Shown here piece by piece: positions 36,602 through 46,281 of a DNA stretch of 54,923 bases. Numbering within the stretch: the first letter of the stretch is position 1; each line of letters opens with the position of its first letter. A model generated the notes under the pieces. The model worked only from the letters and a program-made list of their open reading frames with translations. It made no database searches and was not told the origin of the DNA. Source of the stretch: Candidatus Hydrogenedentota bacterium (lineage in GTDB: Bacteria; Hydrogenedentota; Hydrogenedentia; Hydrogenedentales; SLHB01); NCBI GenBank assembly GCA_016215105.1, contig JACRLJ010000105.1, positions 33,198 through 88,120 on the forward strand. The letters run 5' to 3'. The position numbers and the translations under genes were made by a program.

Positions 36602-39174
36602 CGGACCCGGAATGGGAATCACAGCAAGACCGAGAGGCGGACCTAGCCCTACGTCGTCTGGTGGGAGGCGACGCCTCCGATGAGATGCATCGTGCTGCGG
36701 GACGGCAGTTTGAGCGTGTCCAGGCGCAGCTGAGGCGAGGCGAGGAGACGCCGCCTCGCGGCGCGGCATCAGCCAGAACGTTTCGGCTGATTCCACTTGT
36801 GGCGGCTGTGCTGATATTGGTGGGAGGCTGGTTCTTTTTCGTGTATTCACCGAAACTCACTTGGGCTGAGGTGCGCAGCACCTTCCGCCAGGTTCCATTC
36901 TTCAGCGCGTCCATTTATATCACGCGCGATCCCGCGAAACCGTCCGAACATGTCGAACTGTGGATGGCGCGAGATGGGCGATTGCGTCTTCACCAGGGCG
37001 GACGCGTCTTCTTGGCCAACAAGGGCAAGCTCCTGGGCGTGTGGGACGCGGCCAGCAAGAAGCGCATAGACATAACGGTCCTGACGGAGTTACAAAGGCG
37101 CGATCTCCACATGGATGAGGCCTTGGCGCTGGTGGACCTGTTTGCCGACATGAACGCGTTCTCAATTGACGCGTTGCTCGCGCACTTCTGTGGACGGCAG
37201 ACAATTTCGCCGCCGCTGCCGAATGCAGAGCCTTCCGTTTCGAGAGGTATCGAGGCATTCGACGTAACTAACGATGCGAATCCCGAGTGGATGCGGGTGT
37301 GGGTGCTGAAGGAGGCGGGGTTGCCCGTGCGCTTTCGTTGGTGGGACCCACGTGACGGCGAGTGCTCGGAAATGCTCTTCGACTACATGCGTGAACAACC
37401 TGCGGAAGCCTTCGATCCTGATGCTTTGGCCGCTGCCATGCTTGCCCGGCCAGCGCATAAGAATCCACTCTACGCCCTGCTGCTGGAACCGGGTGGGCAA
37501 TTGCTCACGCCGGAAGACCTCTTCGAGGCAAATGGGTACCACATGCCCGAGGTGATCGAGGCAGGTCGTACGGGCGACGGCATTGTGTGGATAAAGAGCG
37601 GCAAGAGCGAAAACCGCACACCACAAGGGGTGACGTTCTATGGGTTTGGGCGGATCAACGACGATCTCGGGCAGGAATACCTGCGCCACTCCATGACCCA
37701 TCAAACTGGAGAGAATGTGGGGATCGAGTGCTTCATTCCGCTTGATTACCGCGATGGTTATCGGAAGCCGTCCCGCTACGAACTGACGTGCTGGAGTCAA
37801 CCGGAAATTCGCACGGTCGCTGGCGATGTCGTCGGCTCAGTGACGCTCACGGAATGGAAGGAGGAGACGCCTCCGCCGGCGCCGCTGGGCGCAGGCCCCC
37901 AGGACCAGGCGGCTGTGAAAGCTGTCATCACCGAGTGGGTGTGCCGCGAGAACTGGGAGCACGTAGACCGGCTGTTGGCGACCATTCCCGGCGAAGCCCA
38001 GGATAACGCCATGGCGCTCTACCGCGAGGAGACACGGCTCGATAAGTGGAGTCTCATGGGCCGCGACGATGAAGTGCTGGCCCTGGCCAAGTCCTTGCAC
38101 GAGATTCTTACGCAGGTGTCCCAGGCGGATGCGCTCCAGCATCCCAAAGTCGTTGAGGAGTATGTCAAACAGCTTGTGAAGCGCAACCAGCTTGAGCAGG
38201 CGCAACGCGTCCTTGCGCCCTACCGCGATGTATTTCAGACGGCGGAGGACATGACCACCGCATCGCGCATATTCCTTGAACTCATTCGTCAGTGCCGCGA
38301 TGCTCTTCTCGACCAGCAAAAGATAGACGCCTTGTTCGGATTCTCTGCGTGGAGCCTGCCGCGCGTGCAAGACTACTTCAAGATGTTCCCGCAGAGTGGC
38401 ATCACAGTGGAATCCGACCCGCGCTACGACCCGTGGCGCGCGTACGTCCGTGATGTGGCGAAACGCTACGAGGGTCATACGCTGCCCCAAGCCGTTGATT
38501 TTCCCAACGTGACCCCCTTCGACACCGACAAGCCGGCATGCGACGTGTCGCTGCCTGGCGTTGACGGGTACCGCATCGCGCCTCTGCGTGGAACATGGGA
38601 GACCCTCGCGCAGAGCTTGGCCCGCGCCCGAGACGTGGACCCCGACCTTGCGCGCGTGACGCCCGGACTTCAGGGAACGCGCGTTGAGGGGCTGGCGGTC
38701 TTTCCTGAAAGCGTGGGGTACAAGGCGGCGTTGACGGCATTTTGCGCGCGAAATGGTGTGCGCGTCGAAGAGCGCTCTGTGTCCCGCTCGGTGTGGGTGG
38801 CGCGATATGACGGACGTCCCCTGCCGTGCTGGCGGTATGTGCGCCCCTTGACCGCGGAAGAACTTGGATCCGAGCCCGTGTGCCGCGTCGGTGGGCGTAC
38901 GATGACCGCCAGAAGCGTATTAGACTACTTTGCGATGGCGATCAACCAGGGCAACCCCGGCGAGAAGGTGGTCATCGTCGACGAAACTGGCCTTCCCTCT
39001 GTTCCCGGTGAAAACCAGAGTTGGGGAAGTATCTGCCTGAGCTATTCAAACGCTTTCGGCACGGGTGACGTCGCTACTCAGAAAGCAAAGGATTGGTTCA
39101 GGGATAACTTCGGCATCACCTTTAGCAGGGAGGTGCGGCCATTCTCCGCGCTGACGCTCTCGCCCAATTCATGA
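36586..39174 (+). CDS. Large single-pass membrane protein, likely partner of the ECF sigma factor
   Basis: The 862-residue product has about 65 cytosolic residues, one membrane helix (LIPLVAAVLILVGGWFFFVY, near 67-87) and a very long extracytoplasmic part. The start ATG 36586 follows GGAGG and overlaps the sigma gene. The N-terminal part has no zinc-type HxxxCxxC motif, so it is not a classical zinc anti-sigma factor. The early external region (FSASIYITRDPAKPSEHVEL, RDGRLRLHQGG) recalls outer-membrane-lipoprotein-sorting-like or sigma-E regulatory protein folds. The rest shows no repeat or enzyme motif I recognise. Coupling to the sigma gene suggests a membrane sensor that holds or releases it; this is inference. 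Confidence 0.7.
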   Translation: MRKHLTDPEWESQQDREADLALRRLVGGDASDEMHRAAGRQFERVQAQLRRGEETPPRGAASARTFRLIPLVAAVLILVGGWFFFVYSPKLTWAEVRSTFRQVPFFSASIYITRDPAKPSEHVELWMARDGRLRLHQGGRVFLANKGKLLGVWDAASKKRIDITVLTELQRRDLHMDEALALVDLFADMNAFSIDALLAHFCGRQTISPPLPNAEPSVSRGIEAFDVTNDANPEWMRVWVLKEAGLPVRFRWWDPRDGECSEMLFDYMREQPAEAFDPDALAAAMLARPAHKNPLYALLLEPGGQLLTPEDLFEANGYHMPEVIEAGRTGDGIVWIKSGKSENRTPQGVTFYGFGRINDDLGQEYLRHSMTHQTGENVGIECFIPLDYRDGYRKPSRYELTCWSQPEIRTVAGDVVGSVTLTEWKEETPPPAPLGAGPQDQAAVKAVITEWVCRENWEHVDRLLATIPGEAQDNAMALYREETRLDKWSLMGRDDEVLALAKSLHEILTQVSQADALQHPKVVEEYVKQLVKRNQLEQAQRVLAPYRDVFQTAEDMTTASRIFLELIRQCRDALLDQQKIDALFGFSAWSLPRVQDYFKMFPQSGITVESDPRYDPWRAYVRDVAKRYEGHTLPQAVDFPNVTPFDTDKPACDVSLPGVDGYRIAPLRGTWETLAQSLARARDVDPDLARVTPGLQGTRVEGLAVFPESVGYKAALTAFCARNGVRVEERSVSRSVWVARYDGRPLPCWRYVRPLTAEELGSEPVCRVGGRTMTARSVLDYFAMAINQGNPGEKVVIVDETGLPSVPGENQSWGSICLSYSNAFGTGDVATQKAKDWFRDNFGITFSREVRPFSALTLSPNS

Positions 39175-39488
39175 ATGCCCGGCAATACGGGAGTCACAGG
39201 CAGTTGGCGGATGCTTGATTTCACAATTATGGACACGCGCGGGACAGTTTGTCCGCGGCATGAATCGGCGCAGGCATGCGACGAGGTCCAAAGTGATGGA
39301 ATCTCATGCGTAAGCGAGTTAGTGAAACGGCGCGCTCAACATTTCGGTTTGTGAAACGTTGAGACCAACGATCAGGATAGAACATTCTCAGGGAACGCTT
39401 CGCTGAGTTTGCCGGGCTCGAAAGCGGGGAAGCCCGTTTCCTGGCTCAGGACTGTCGCGCGATGGGTAAGCGCAATTTGTCCGCGACC
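39175..39488. other. Intergenic region, no gene seen
   Basis: This 314 bp gap separates the end of the membrane partner gene from the end of the convergent MFS gene. Two GTGAAACG octamers occur near 39320 and 39350, the second inside a near-palindrome. I see no clear terminator with a T-run, promoter or coding sequence. Confidence 0.4.
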
Positions 39489-41108
39489 CTAGTCCTCGGA
39501 AGCGCCGCTGGACGCAGTAGCAAGCTCCGGTGGCTGCGGTGTATCCGCCGGCTGCAAGCGCAGCACGGTTCTCAGCTTTCCCAATGGAAAACTCGAAAGC
39601 TGGCGCATGCCCGCCACGGTTGATACTTGCCGCGAGACCGATTTGCGCATCTCCGAATAGAGTTGCCGCAGTACCACGTCTTCCTTAACTTCCCCTTCTT
39701 CGCGTATCGCAAGCAGGCGATGAACGGCCTGGAGGCCGAGTACGAACGCGGCTAAGAAGACGAAATCCAGTCCGCGCAGATCTACGGTGTGGAAATCCAC
39801 CGCCGGCAGCGTTGAATTCTCCATGTTCCATTGAAGCGCAACCGAGAGATGCTGTGGCTCGAACCAGTCCGCCGCAACCCCCGCGATAAGCGGCGCCACT
39901 GTTCCGGCCATGCCGGATATGAGCGCGGTCATGGCCAGATACGATGTGGACTTGCCGAAGGGCGCCCCCTTGAGCGCAAGATTATTTGCGGAAATCGCGA
40001 CGCCCGCCGTCGAAATTCCGCCGAGCGCATGGATGACGAGTAAGAGCGGGATACTCAAGAAGCTCCAGGCGGGCATTGCTGTAAACGGCCACATAATAAA
40101 CGTAAGGAAGAACAACGGCGCTGATGCCGCCAGCACGGATTTGTTGGTGAACCGGTCGGCAAGCCGGCCCCAAACGCCAAAGAAAAGCACGTTCATGCCC
40201 TGACTCACCAACGACAGTCCCAACACCCATGTCATGTTCAGCTTCAGACGATCAATCATGTAGACCGCGAAGAACGGCCCCGCGAAGTTCGCCGCGAAAT
40301 TCCACCACCCCAGAAAAATGAGTAGTTTCCGGAAGTTCAGGTCACGGAACGGTTCGGCCAATACCGAACGAACGCTTCGGTGCAGCGTCTCGGGCATCTT
40401 CGGTTCCGGCGCGCGGAACAGGACCCCGACGCCCAGGAATCCCGCGATGGCGGCGATGGTGAACAGGATGCTGTACGCACCAAGTTCGTTCTCGAAATGG
40501 CGTTTGTAGACGTCGATACCGACGCCCGCCGCGAAACTCAGTCCGGCGCCGATTGCGGTGGCATATGCGAGACGTTTTGCAAAAAAGGTTCCCATGGATT
40601 TTTCGGGCACCAAATCCCGTATCCACGATCCGTACGCGCATCCTCCCATCGCGCTCAACGCGAAGAAACCGAAGAGCGAAAACAGGAATACAGGAAGCTT
40701 GAGCGAGTCAGGCAGTACCCAAGGAATTGCGGCGATCACCAGCCAGAATGCACGCGCTACAAACGCCGTGCTCAGAGTCAACGCCTTGCGCAGGCCGGTG
40801 CGTTCGACGAGAAAGATGGAAGGGATTTGGAGAATCTGCGAAATGGGGCCTATTGCGGCCAGCAGCCCGATGACCTTGTTCGATGCGCCAAGGTGTAACG
40901 CGAAGGCGACCAGGAATGCGCCGGTCGTAAGCACCACCAGCACCTGAGAGTACATTCCTTCGTATAACAGCATTCTGAGACCGGTCGTGACATCCGTATC
41001 GTCCAAGCGGTCCTTGGGGCGCAGCCAAGCGAACATAGGCGTACAACAACTCCCGTTAGCGTCACTGCCGGCCTCGTTTCCGCGTAAAGCGCTCGAGTTA
41101 CCGGCCAT
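39489..41108 (-). CDS. MFS transporter
   Basis: The product from ATG 41108 is 539 residues with about twelve hydrophobic helices. The first helices (VLVVLTTGAFLVAFALHLG, VIGLLAAIGPISQILQIPSI) are followed by FLVERTGLRKALTL, the loop 2-3 signature of the major facilitator superfamily. A second such loop, GVWGRLADRFTNKSVLAASA, opens the second half. The Pro-rich last 25 residues are cytosolic. A TTG at 41138 is an alternative start. Uptake of a sugar or efflux cannot be told apart from sequence. It stands alone on its strand, divergent from the small secreted protein at 41360. Confidence 0.85.
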   Translation of the reverse strand: MAGNSSALRGNEAGSDANGSCCTPMFAWLRPKDRLDDTDVTTGLRMLLYEGMYSQVLVVLTTGAFLVAFALHLGASNKVIGLLAAIGPISQILQIPSIFLVERTGLRKALTLSTAFVARAFWLVIAAIPWVLPDSLKLPVFLFSLFGFFALSAMGGCAYGSWIRDLVPEKSMGTFFAKRLAYATAIGAGLSFAAGVGIDVYKRHFENELGAYSILFTIAAIAGFLGVGVLFRAPEPKMPETLHRSVRSVLAEPFRDLNFRKLLIFLGWWNFAANFAGPFFAVYMIDRLKLNMTWVLGLSLVSQGMNVLFFGVWGRLADRFTNKSVLAASAPLFFLTFIMWPFTAMPAWSFLSIPLLLVIHALGGISTAGVAISANNLALKGAPFGKSTSYLAMTALISGMAGTVAPLIAGVAADWFEPQHLSVALQWNMENSTLPAVDFHTVDLRGLDFVFLAAFVLGLQAVHRLLAIREEGEVKEDVVLRQLYSEMRKSVSRQVSTVAGMRQLSSFPLGKLRTVLRLQPADTPQPPELATASSGASED

Positions 41109-41359
41109 GCCGATACGCCGTTTACCAGACGGCTGCAACTAAGCTTAGGCGACCGCGCTCTCATCGTTCGCAGCGCTGCCGCAAACGACGTTCCTTTATT
41201 ACACCATTCAATGCCTGTGAATTACAATTCTGCTGAGATCCGTCTGAATGGGAACCAATTTGCTGCGTTCGGGGTTTGATAGACGATAGTGTTCTGTTCC
41301 GTAAAGCCGCCGTGCGCTCGTGGCGGGCACAAGAAACGTAATCGAAAAGGAGAATTTCC

Positions 41360-41821
41360 ATGAAACTGCGTCACCTGTTTGTACTTGTTCTGGCAATAGC
41401 CTTTACGGCTGGCGTGTGCGGAAGCGGGTTTGCTGCTGACACTGCTCCGGCGCCAACGGCCCCCGCCGCAAAACCTGCGACGCCGGCCGCTCCCACAGCG
41501 CCCGCCGCCAAGGACGCGCCAAGGACGGATTCCACGAAGCCCGCCGCGAAGCCCGGCGAACCACTCGTCAAGTGCACTGTCAAGGGGAGAGTTGAATCCA
41601 AGACGGTCACAAACAAGAAGACTGGCAAGGAAGTGAAAGTGTTCATGCTAAGCGTTGCGGAGGCGAAAGGTGACGACGGCAAGCCGGTCGAGAGCATGAA
41701 AGGGAAGACGCTTCGAATCGGGGGTCAAAAGCCTGACGTACTGGAGAAATTCGTAGGTAAGGACGCTGAAATCAAGGGTGAGGCCAACACGAAGCGGATT
41801 AAAGCCGAGTCGATTAAATAA
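41360..41821 (+). CDS. Small exported protein with Ala-Pro linker
   Basis: This 153-residue protein has a signal peptide (MKLRHLFVLVLAIAFTAGVC, cleavage near FAAD), a low-complexity Ala/Pro/Lys linker at about residues 28-62, and a compact C-terminal domain from VKCTVKGRVESKTV to IKAESIK. The domain pattern, short strands with KVFMLSV and GKTLRIGG, suggests a small OB-like beta-barrel. A purine-rich AAAAGGAG lies eight bases before the ATG. I do not recognise a family. A strong terminator follows, so it is a single-gene transcript. Confidence 0.7.
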   Translation: MKLRHLFVLVLAIAFTAGVCGSGFAADTAPAPTAPAAKPATPAAPTAPAAKDAPRTDSTKPAAKPGEPLVKCTVKGRVESKTVTNKKTGKEVKVFMLSVAEAKGDDGKPVESMKGKTLRIGGQKPDVLEKFVGKDAEIKGEANTKRIKAESIK

Positions 41822-41859
41822 CGATCCGATTTCTCGGTACTGCTGACAAAGCTGGAAAT

Positions 41860-41901
41860 GACCTGCCAGAAGGCGCCATTCTTCTGGCAGGTCTTGTTTT
41901 T
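41860..41901 (+). terminator. Rho-independent terminator
   Basis: GACCTGCCAGAA at 41860-41871 pairs perfectly with TTCTGGCAGGTC at 41882-41893 (12 bp stem, 10-base loop), followed by TTGTTTTT. It lies 39 bases after the small exported protein gene and before the WbsX-like gene, separating the two transcripts. Confidence 0.9.
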
Positions 41902-41968
41902 CAGTGACGCAAGCTTTTCGGCCAGTGTTTTTCCTCGGACGATAGTCGTACTCGAAGGAGCAGCCCGC

Positions 41969-44182
41969 ATGTTTCAACGTGTTCTCGTGGCGGTGTACAC
42001 CATCATACTTGCCGGATTTCTGTCGCAGAGTGCCGCCGCGGCCGAGCCTGGCCACTCTGCTGCTTCAGGACAGTCCGTCGTGACTGTTCGCTCTTTTCTT
42101 CCAGTGAGAGGTCTGAACAGGGCGCAACGACCGTCCGAAGTCACTGCGACGATCGAGAACATGACCGATGCGGCAGTTACGGTCGACGCGCGGCTTATCC
42201 TTCCGGATGGGGTGAAGGCGGTAAGCCTGGACTTAGCGTCAACCGTCGAAATCGGTGACCAAGATCGAAAAGAACTGAAATGGAGCATTGAGGCGCAAGA
42301 AGCCAAAGCGTACGACCTGCGCTTGGAAATCCGACAAGGCGGCGCGGTCCTTTCCGCCGTGCCACTGACTATGTCGTTTATCGCGCCGCTGGCCGTCCAA
42401 AAACAGCCCTACATCCCCGAACCTACTCCTGTCAAGACCGATATTCTCGTCGGCGCTCACAACTGTCCGTTGTGGGAGGCCGACAAGCCCGCTATGTGGT
42501 CTCAGTTGTTGAAGCATCCGGAACGGACCCCGGCGCTGGGGTTCTATGCGCAGGAGAATCCCGAAGTCGCGGACTGGGAGACCAAGTGGGCCGTCGAGCA
42601 CGGCGTGGACTATTTCATCTATTGCTGGTACCGCGCGGGACAGGGGGGACCGGTGAAAATGAACTTTGGCAGCGCAATTCACGATGCGCTGCTGAAATCA
42701 AAGTTCGTCGACAAGATGAAGTTCACCATCATGTGGGAGAACCAGAGTCGGGGTAACGCCGGGGTCTCCGACGAGAATGATCTGATGCAGAACCTGCTGC
42801 CGTTCTGGATTGACAACTACTTCAGACATCCGAGCTACGTCAAGATCGATAACAAGCCGCTACTCTTCATCTACCGTCCCGAGTTTCTCATTGAAGACCT
42901 TGGAGGCGAAGAAAAGGTTGCCGCCGCGTTCGACACGATGCGCCAGGCATGCAAGACCGCCGGGTTTGACGGGCTCTACATCCTCGGAGAGTATCGCGGC
43001 CTCGACCCCGATCACCTGAAGCAAATGAAACGACTAGGGCTCGACTATACATTCGCGTATTGCTGGTACGTTCCCGACAATCCAACGCCCGAGAAGGCGA
43101 TCGCGGCGCAGGTGGACCAAATCAACAAGACACAGTCCCTCGGGATCATTCCACAGGTGGTGACCGTGTCCCAGGCGTGGAGCGGCTGGAACGACGAAGG
43201 AACCATATGGAAAATCCCACCCGCCGATTTCAAGACCTTGCTGCGCAGGGCCAAAGACATCATCGCGGCATTTCCCGCAAACGAACTAGGGAGCAAGATG
43301 CTTATCCTCGACAATTGGAACGAGTGGGGGGAAGGGCACTATCTCGCACCCTATCGAGAGTACGGATTTGGCTACCTCGACGCCATTCGCGAGGTGTTTG
43401 CCAAGAACTCCGGTCCGCATACCGATTTGTTGCCGGAAGATATCGGCATGGGACCGTACGATACCGCGTATCGCGCCTTCACGGAACGAAACGAACAGCT
43501 TCGGAAGCAGGTATCCAAGAAAGCGCTCAAGGCGGGCGCCCCGGAAGACGGACTCATCGCGTGGTGGGCCTTCGACGAGGACGAGAAAGACGCTGTCGCG
43601 CTGGATTATTCCGGCAACCGGCTCGGTGGAATACTTCGCGATGCAAAGCGGACCAACGGTATCGATGGGAATGCCTTGCTGTGTGACGGTGGAAGCGTCG
43701 AAATCGTGAACAGTCCGCGCCTGTCTCCTCCGACGGCGTTGACTATTGAATGTTGGGTCAAGACAGACGACGCCGGCCAGGCGAACACGTGGTTTGTGAA
43801 TCGCGTCTTTGGCGGCGGCACGTCCACCGGCTACCGTATGGGTGTTGTCGATGGCAAGCCTTGTTTCGAGGTCCCCCAGACCGACTGGAGCCACCACCTC
43901 AAAGCCGACCTACCCTTACCTACCGGAAGGTGGGTCCACACCGCCGGCACGTTCGACGGCAAGGTCGAGCGCATCTACATCGATGGCGAAGAACACGGCG
44001 CCATGGACCGCCCCGGCCCAATCAACCCCAATACGTTTCACCTTTGCCTCGGCAACTTCGAGATCGGCCATGCCGCGCACTTCTCGGGGCTGCTTGATGA
44101 AGTCAAACTTTATGATCGCGCGCTAACTCCCGCCGAGATCCGCGAACATTACCGCAGACTCGCGGACCGGGTAGCCAAATAG
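41969..44182 (+). CDS. Secreted GH99/WbsX-like protein with C-terminal LamG domain
   Basis: From ATG 41969, preceded by GAAGGAG, the product is 737 residues. After a signal peptide (VLVAVYTIILAGFLSQSAAA) and a 100-residue beta-domain, the catalytic-type barrel runs from about residue 150 to 500. It carries ILVGAHNCPLWEADKP, VDYFIYCWYRAGQGG, FTIMWENQSRGN and LDNWNEWGEGHYLAPY, the signature of the WbsX/GH99-like family (GH99 enzymes are endo-alpha-mannosidases). The last 200 residues form a LamG/concanavalin-like domain (DGLIAWWAFDEDEKDAVALD, LLDEVKLYDRALTPAEIREH), probably for glycan binding. WbsX proteins in O-antigen clusters are usually cytosolic and lack LamG, so this secreted form is more likely degradative. 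Confidence 0.85.
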   Translation: MFQRVLVAVYTIILAGFLSQSAAAAEPGHSAASGQSVVTVRSFLPVRGLNRAQRPSEVTATIENMTDAAVTVDARLILPDGVKAVSLDLASTVEIGDQDRKELKWSIEAQEAKAYDLRLEIRQGGAVLSAVPLTMSFIAPLAVQKQPYIPEPTPVKTDILVGAHNCPLWEADKPAMWSQLLKHPERTPALGFYAQENPEVADWETKWAVEHGVDYFIYCWYRAGQGGPVKMNFGSAIHDALLKSKFVDKMKFTIMWENQSRGNAGVSDENDLMQNLLPFWIDNYFRHPSYVKIDNKPLLFIYRPEFLIEDLGGEEKVAAAFDTMRQACKTAGFDGLYILGEYRGLDPDHLKQMKRLGLDYTFAYCWYVPDNPTPEKAIAAQVDQINKTQSLGIIPQVVTVSQAWSGWNDEGTIWKIPPADFKTLLRRAKDIIAAFPANELGSKMLILDNWNEWGEGHYLAPYREYGFGYLDAIREVFAKNSGPHTDLLPEDIGMGPYDTAYRAFTERNEQLRKQVSKKALKAGAPEDGLIAWWAFDEDEKDAVALDYSGNRLGGILRDAKRTNGIDGNALLCDGGSVEIVNSPRLSPPTALTIECWVKTDDAGQANTWFVNRVFGGGTSTGYRMGVVDGKPCFEVPQTDWSHHLKADLPLPTGRWVHTAGTFDGKVERIYIDGEEHGAMDRPGPINPNTFHLCLGNFEIGHAAHFSGLLDEVKLYDRALTPAEIREHYRRLADRVAK

Positions 44183-44982
44183 CTCCCGAGATGCTGCACT
44201 CCGCAGAGGACTCTGGGCGCATCGTGGAAGGGTGGCCCCGCGCGCAGTCGCACTTACCCAATGTATAGTGCTCGGAGGCGTGAGCTGCGTTTTGAGGAAA
44301 GCATTGCCTGCCATTTCTGACAGCCAGGAGAACGTTACCGTAAGAGCTGGTTCGCCAGGGCGCGCCAAGCCATAAGCTCAAGCGGGCCGGACACGTGCAG
44401 AGCTTTGGCGATACGATGCCTTCGTCTGATTTGTGCGCGGGAAAGAGCCGGACAAGAACTGTTGGCCAGCGAATACGATAGCATGGTATAACGAGTGAGA
44501 GGAGTTCCTCCGCCCCGCTGATTCGGCCGTATGAGATTGGCGACATTGTCAGCAACTCTCGCGGTAACAATGTAAATGTGCTGACAATTGCGCCTGGCAG
44601 TCGAGGGCGGGAGCGTGGCGGATTCTCCAATGGTAAAAGAGCAGACTTGCGCCGGCGATTAGCGAAGACGGACGAACGTGGCTCGCGCCGTGGAACGATC
44701 GGTACCTTAGTTTGTATTTGTATACGCTTTGTTCCGCCGTGGCAGTCGGGACCAAGAGAAAAGTTGTCCGCTATCGAAGGACTTGAAAAAAGTCCGAGAG
44801 AAGCGCAGTCTATTGCCCTGACGGAGCCCAGATGCTGGCAAACGATCTACAACCACCCCGTGGATGAGATCGATGCGTTTTCGACTTGATGTGGATTGTA
44901 CGTGAGTAACGCGTAGGTGAGGCGCTTGGCGCACAATGGCCGGGCGTGAGCGGCGGTAGCACTGAATCGGGGTGGAGAATGT
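44183..44982. other. 800 bp without a supportable gene
   Basis: Several short frames on both strands cross this stretch, but none has a recognisable motif, a plausible ribosome site or protein-like composition. I see no tRNA, repeat or clear terminator. The upstream region of the 361-residue gene that follows is at the right end. It may hold a decayed gene too far gone to read by eye. Confidence 0.4.
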
Positions 44983-46068
44983 ATGGAGCTCTTCAAACGA
45001 ATCACTGACTTGTTGACTCCTCCTCCGGCGCCGAAGGCCGCAAAGCCTCGGGCCGTTCCACTCGTAGATCCAGGACCGGACCTCGCAACCTGCATTCGAC
45101 CGCATCTACGTCAACTCGCGAGCGCTGAGTCCCTGAGCGATCCCGAAGCGAGAGAATCGCTTGCCGAGCTCAAGCAGTTGGCCATCAAGAAGGGCCTCTA
45201 TGTCACAGCGTTCGAAGTTAAGAACCAGCTAGACCTGCTTCCGCGCATGAACGACAAGGGGGCGCCCTATCAACGGTCTAGAGGCTATGTGCTTGCGGCG
45301 GATTTCTTCCTGGGCCACGTTCGCCAACAAATCGAAGGGATGAAGAACCAAACGCGCGCCGTCGGCCCCAACGTCTTCCGTGGATACTGCAATGAAATGG
45401 TAGGGTGCCTCTTGCACGGCGAAAATCCGCGCCGCGCCGTCGAGATTCCGGTACTTGTTATTGAGGAGTTACTATCGTCCGCGGTGGACTACAGTGATCG
45501 AGGGAATGTCTTTGTCGAATTGGCTGGTCAGGCCATTGCAAGCTCTCTTGAACTCGCGCGAGATAATCTGAACCTGCAACTCGGCCGTGCCGGTTCCAGG
45601 TTCTCCTCGAACCCCTTCGGATCGGATCCGGGCTCGCGCGGCGACTCATCCCGTCTCGACGAATCCTCCGTGCGGTATCTTGCGGACCTGCAGCGCAAGT
45701 TGGGTGAGGTACGCGACGCCATCGAAAAGTGTCTGCCCCTCAGCCCGGGAACAAACCGCATGGGCTTTCTTCAGACAGTACTGCGCGCGTCAGAACCCGC
45801 GGGACTCGTGCCGTTTACTGCGGTGTTGTGCGAACGCATCGGTCTGCTGCTGGAGGGCGCGAAGTCTGATGAGGCCATGCAGTATTTCGATTCCGCCGGC
45901 GAACGGTTCGAAGCGCAGGGCGATGATGAACGAGACTTGAGGCTGACCAAACTCGCGGCAGCGCGCTATCGTAAGGCCGTCGAGCTATATCAGCGCGCGA
46001 ACGCGTCCCAACATGCCGCGAACGCGCAAGCCAAACTCGCCGAGTTAACGGCCCCTAAACTACAGTAG
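44983..46068 (+). CDS. Unrecognised 361-residue protein
   Basis: I do not recognise this family. GGAG lies about ten bases before the ATG. The protein has no signal peptide or membrane segment; it opens with MELFKRITDLLTPPPAPKAA, then a mostly helical body. A Ser/Gly/Arg-rich linker near residues 205-226 (NPFGSDPGSRGDSSRLDESS) separates it from a C-terminal helical region that could hold a TPR-like pair (EAMQYFDSAGERFEAQGDDE, LAAARYRKAVELYQRAN). A cytosolic scaffolding role is possible. It lies between the WbsX-like gene and a GT4 gene on the same strand, but spacing does not suggest an operon. Confidence 0.65.
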   Translation: MELFKRITDLLTPPPAPKAAKPRAVPLVDPGPDLATCIRPHLRQLASAESLSDPEARESLAELKQLAIKKGLYVTAFEVKNQLDLLPRMNDKGAPYQRSRGYVLAADFFLGHVRQQIEGMKNQTRAVGPNVFRGYCNEMVGCLLHGENPRRAVEIPVLVIEELLSSAVDYSDRGNVFVELAGQAIASSLELARDNLNLQLGRAGSRFSSNPFGSDPGSRGDSSRLDESSVRYLADLQRKLGEVRDAIEKCLPLSPGTNRMGFLQTVLRASEPAGLVPFTAVLCERIGLLLEGAKSDEAMQYFDSAGERFEAQGDDERDLRLTKLAAARYRKAVELYQRANASQHAANAQAKLAELTAPKLQ

Positions 46069-46281
46069 CGATAGTTCACGTTGTTGGGCGCAAGTCGATA
46101 CAGGGGAGCCACCGGCAAACCACAACTCGCAAACACAGCTCACGAGACTTGTGCCGTCCGCCCAACCGGAAAGGCTTACTTGACTTGCGCCGTGGCCTGC
46201 GGTAGCTTCTCTTGGCACTGTGTGATCACTCACGGCGGAAGGTTCGCAATCGGGAAGCACTCATGAATCACGGCGGTATCG

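Noticed and set aside
44578-44889. 103-codon frame in the 800 bp gap
   Set aside because: No motif, poor composition, overlapping open frames on the other strand with equal length.
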